15,715 bases of DNA from Lachnospiraceae bacterium (GTDB taxonomy: Bacteria; Bacillota_A; Clostridia; Lachnospirales; Lachnospiraceae), in assembly GCA_017652545.1 (NCBI GenBank), contig JAGCAV010000305.1:1-15715 (forward strand), written 5' to 3'. Numbering within the stretch: the first letter of the stretch is position 1; the number at the start of each line of letters is the position of its first letter. The translations under genes and the position numbers were made by a program. This document shows, piece by piece, positions 14,634 through 15,715 of this stretch. The notes under the pieces are model-generated. The model was not told the DNA's origin. It ran no database searches and saw nothing but the letters and a program-made list of their open reading frames with translations.

Positions 14634-14646
14634 GACAGTCTCTGTC
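14634..14646. promoter_or_regulatory. Short palindrome upstream of the sugar kinase promoter
   Basis: GACAG (14634-14638) and CTGTC (14642-14646) are inverted arms around TCT, ending four bases before the -35 box of the kinase gene. The adjacent stretch also contains ACCGGT and TCCGGA palindromes. A regulator site is possible but the arms are short. Confidence 0.25.
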
Positions 14647-14649
14647 TGA

Positions 14650-14678
14650 TTGACTAATTCGCCGCCGGATCATATATT
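14650..14678 (+). promoter_or_regulatory. Sigma-A promoter of the PfkB-family kinase gene
   Basis: TTGACT (14650-14655) and TATATT (14673-14678) are separated by 17 bp, close to consensus. Transcription would start near 14685, about 36 nt before the ATG at 14721. Confidence 0.7.
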
Positions 14679-14720
14679 GATAAACGAACAGTCCCTGATC
14701 GGATGAAAGGAAAAAACATC

Positions 14721-15614
14721 ATGAAAATCTATAATTTCGGTTCCATGAACATAGACAATGTATACCGCGTTCATCATATCGTCCGTCCCGGAGAAACCAT
14801 CTCCTCGCTTGGTTATCAGAAGAATCCGGGCGGAAAGGGGCTCAACCAGTCCATTGCGCTGGCGAAAGCGGGCATGGATGTATGGCATGCCGGGATCGCG
14901 GGGAAGGAGGACGGCGGTTTCCTGCTGGATGTGCTTTCACAGGCCGGGGTGCATACGGACCTGATCGGCAGATGTGACGGGCGCAACGGTCACTGCGTCA
15001 TACAGGTGGATGATGAGGGCCAGAACTGTATCTTCCTTTTCGGAGGTTCAAACCATGCCGTCACAGACACGTATATCGACAGTGTCATGGAGCAGATGCA
15101 AAGCGGTGACCTGCTGCTTCTCCAGAATGAGATCAGTGGAATGGACAGAATCCTTAAGAGGGCAGCCGGGAAGAAACTGTATGTGATCCTGAATCCTTCT
15201 CCGATGGATGAGGCTCTTCTCTCCCTTGATCTTGGCTGTGTGTCCATGTTTCTGCTGAATGAAGTGGAGGGAGCCGATCTGGCAGGCAGTCAGGATCCGG
15301 AACAGATCCTGACCGCGATGCATGAAAAGTATCCCAATGCCGAGATCGTACTTACGCTGGGGAGCGAAGGCGCCATCTACTCCGGCAAATACGGGACATT
15401 CCGCCAGAGCGCTTTTGCTGTCCGGGCGGTGGACACCACGGCAGCCGGGGATACCTTTACCGGTTTCTTTATCCGTGAATACTTTGAAAAACAGGATCCT
15501 GCGGCAGCCCTCCGGAGTGCCTCGAAGGAGTCGTCCATAGCTGTCACCAGGAACGGAGCTGCTTCATCCATTCCGCTGCGGGAGGAGGTCATATCTGCTG
15601 ACGGATGCCGTTAA
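14721..15614 (+). CDS. PfkB/ribokinase-family carbohydrate kinase
   Basis: This 297-residue protein has the usual ribokinase-family length and both PfkB signatures: NPGGKGLNQSIALAKAG near residues 35-51 and DTTAAGDTFTGFF at 238-250, with Asp244 as the catalytic base and the preceding glycine-alanine run forming the anion hole. LTLGSEGAIY (211-220) is the ATP-binding strand-turn. The family phosphorylates ribose, fructose, tagatose-phosphate, nucleosides and others; the N-terminal motif MNIDNVYRV resembles ribokinase-like members, but the sugar cannot be read from sequence. The frame extends upstream to 14703, but AAAGGA at about 14706-14711 lies nine bases before ATG 14721, which is chosen. 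It stands alone behind its own promoter. Its stop overlaps that of a convergent gene. If the substrate is ribose it would also feed the pentose phosphate pool served by HxlAB, which is only a suggestion. Confidence 0.9.
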   Translation: MKIYNFGSMNIDNVYRVHHIVRPGETISSLGYQKNPGGKGLNQSIALAKAGMDVWHAGIAGKEDGGFLLDVLSQAGVHTDLIGRCDGRNGHCVIQVDDEGQNCIFLFGGSNHAVTDTYIDSVMEQMQSGDLLLLQNEISGMDRILKRAAGKKLYVILNPSPMDEALLSLDLGCVSMFLLNEVEGADLAGSQDPEQILTAMHEKYPNAEIVLTLGSEGAIYSGKYGTFRQSAFAVRAVDTTAAGDTFTGFFIREYFEKQDPAAALRSASKESSIAVTRNGAASSIPLREEVISADGCR

Positions 15615-15715
15615 GCGGATCGCCCGGGCGATAAACGGCGGTATTCCCACCTGATCCGGAAGGCAAGCAGGAATGTGATCAGATTGATCAGCAGAGTGTA
15701 TGCCGGATCCAGGTA
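15611..15715 (-). CDS. C-terminal end of a membrane protein, cut by window edge
   Basis: The minus-strand frame entering from the right edge encodes 34 residues, from YLDPAYTLLINLITFLLAF to RLSPGRSA, and stops with TAA at 15613-15611. The hydrophobic stretch followed by arginines looks like a last transmembrane helix with a basic cytoplasmic tail. The family cannot be named from so little. Its stop codon overlaps the stop of the convergent kinase gene by two bases. The frame could be chance, since only 105 bases are visible, but composition favours a real gene. Confidence 0.5.
   Translation of the reverse strand, partial: YLDPAYTLLINLITFLLAFRIRWEYRRLSPGRSA
15619..15632. repeat. 14-bp perfect palindrome at the convergent gene ends
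   Basis: ATCGCCCGGGCGAT is perfectly self-complementary, just after the kinase stop and within the coding end of the opposite membrane-protein frame. In RNA it could fold as a small GC-rich hairpin and help end the kinase transcript, but no T-tract follows. Confidence 0.3.

Noticed and set aside
1..15715. CRISPR arrays, tRNA or rRNA genes, insertion sequences, toxin-antitoxin pairs or phage defence genes
   Set aside because: I looked for spaced direct repeats, tRNA-like folds, transposase motifs and typical defence-domain signatures and saw none; every coding stretch is explained by the genes listed.

Overview
The window looks like chromosomal DNA of a fermentative, probably gut-associated Firmicute of class Clostridia. 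I infer this from moderately GC-rich coding sequence with AGGAGG-type ribosome binding sites, near-consensus sigma-A promoters, a C11 (clostripain) peptidase, a GH127 arabinofuranosidase and SpoIIE/RsbU-type phosphatases. The genus cannot be fixed from the sequence alone. I see no tRNA, rRNA, CRISPR array, transposase or phage gene.

Layout. (1) 1-2577: a GH127 beta-L-arabinofuranosidase, cut by the left edge, is divergent from a LacI-family regulator. The 259-bp gap holds a promoter for each gene and two copies of AACGTTTAC exactly 120 bp apart, one at each promoter. This fits a repressor controlling both the glycosidase and itself. A long perfect hairpin follows lacI. (2) 2578-5568: a secreted clostripain-like peptidase, then an unrecognised secreted protein whose signal peptide and body lie in different frames. 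(3) 5597-7701, minus strand: a compact operon of cupin-type phosphoglucose isomerase, 3-hexulose-6-phosphate synthase (HxlA) and 6-phospho-3-hexuloisomerase (HxlB). Together these give a route glucose-6-P <-> fructose-6-P <-> hexulose-6-P <-> ribulose-5-P + formaldehyde. (4) 7826-12207, plus strand: two membrane-anchored PPM (SpoIIE/RsbU-type) phosphatases with different extracellular sensors flank a GNAT acetyltransferase in one apparent operon. (5) 12224-14506, minus strand: a secreted or membrane-anchored lipase-like alpha/beta hydrolase with a C-terminal block of about five membrane helices. (6) 14650-15614, plus strand: a PfkB/ribokinase-family sugar kinase, convergent with the tail of a membrane protein cut by the right edge.

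Themes are plant-polysaccharide and sugar metabolism (GH127/LacI, hexulose-phosphate operon, sugar kinase), secreted or surface hydrolases (clostripain, lipase-like protein) and signalling (two sensor phosphatases). The most informative points are the PGI-HxlA-HxlB operon, the split frame of the secreted protein at 4784-5568, the paired operators of region 1, and the paired orphan phosphatases. No wholly new system is demonstrated here.
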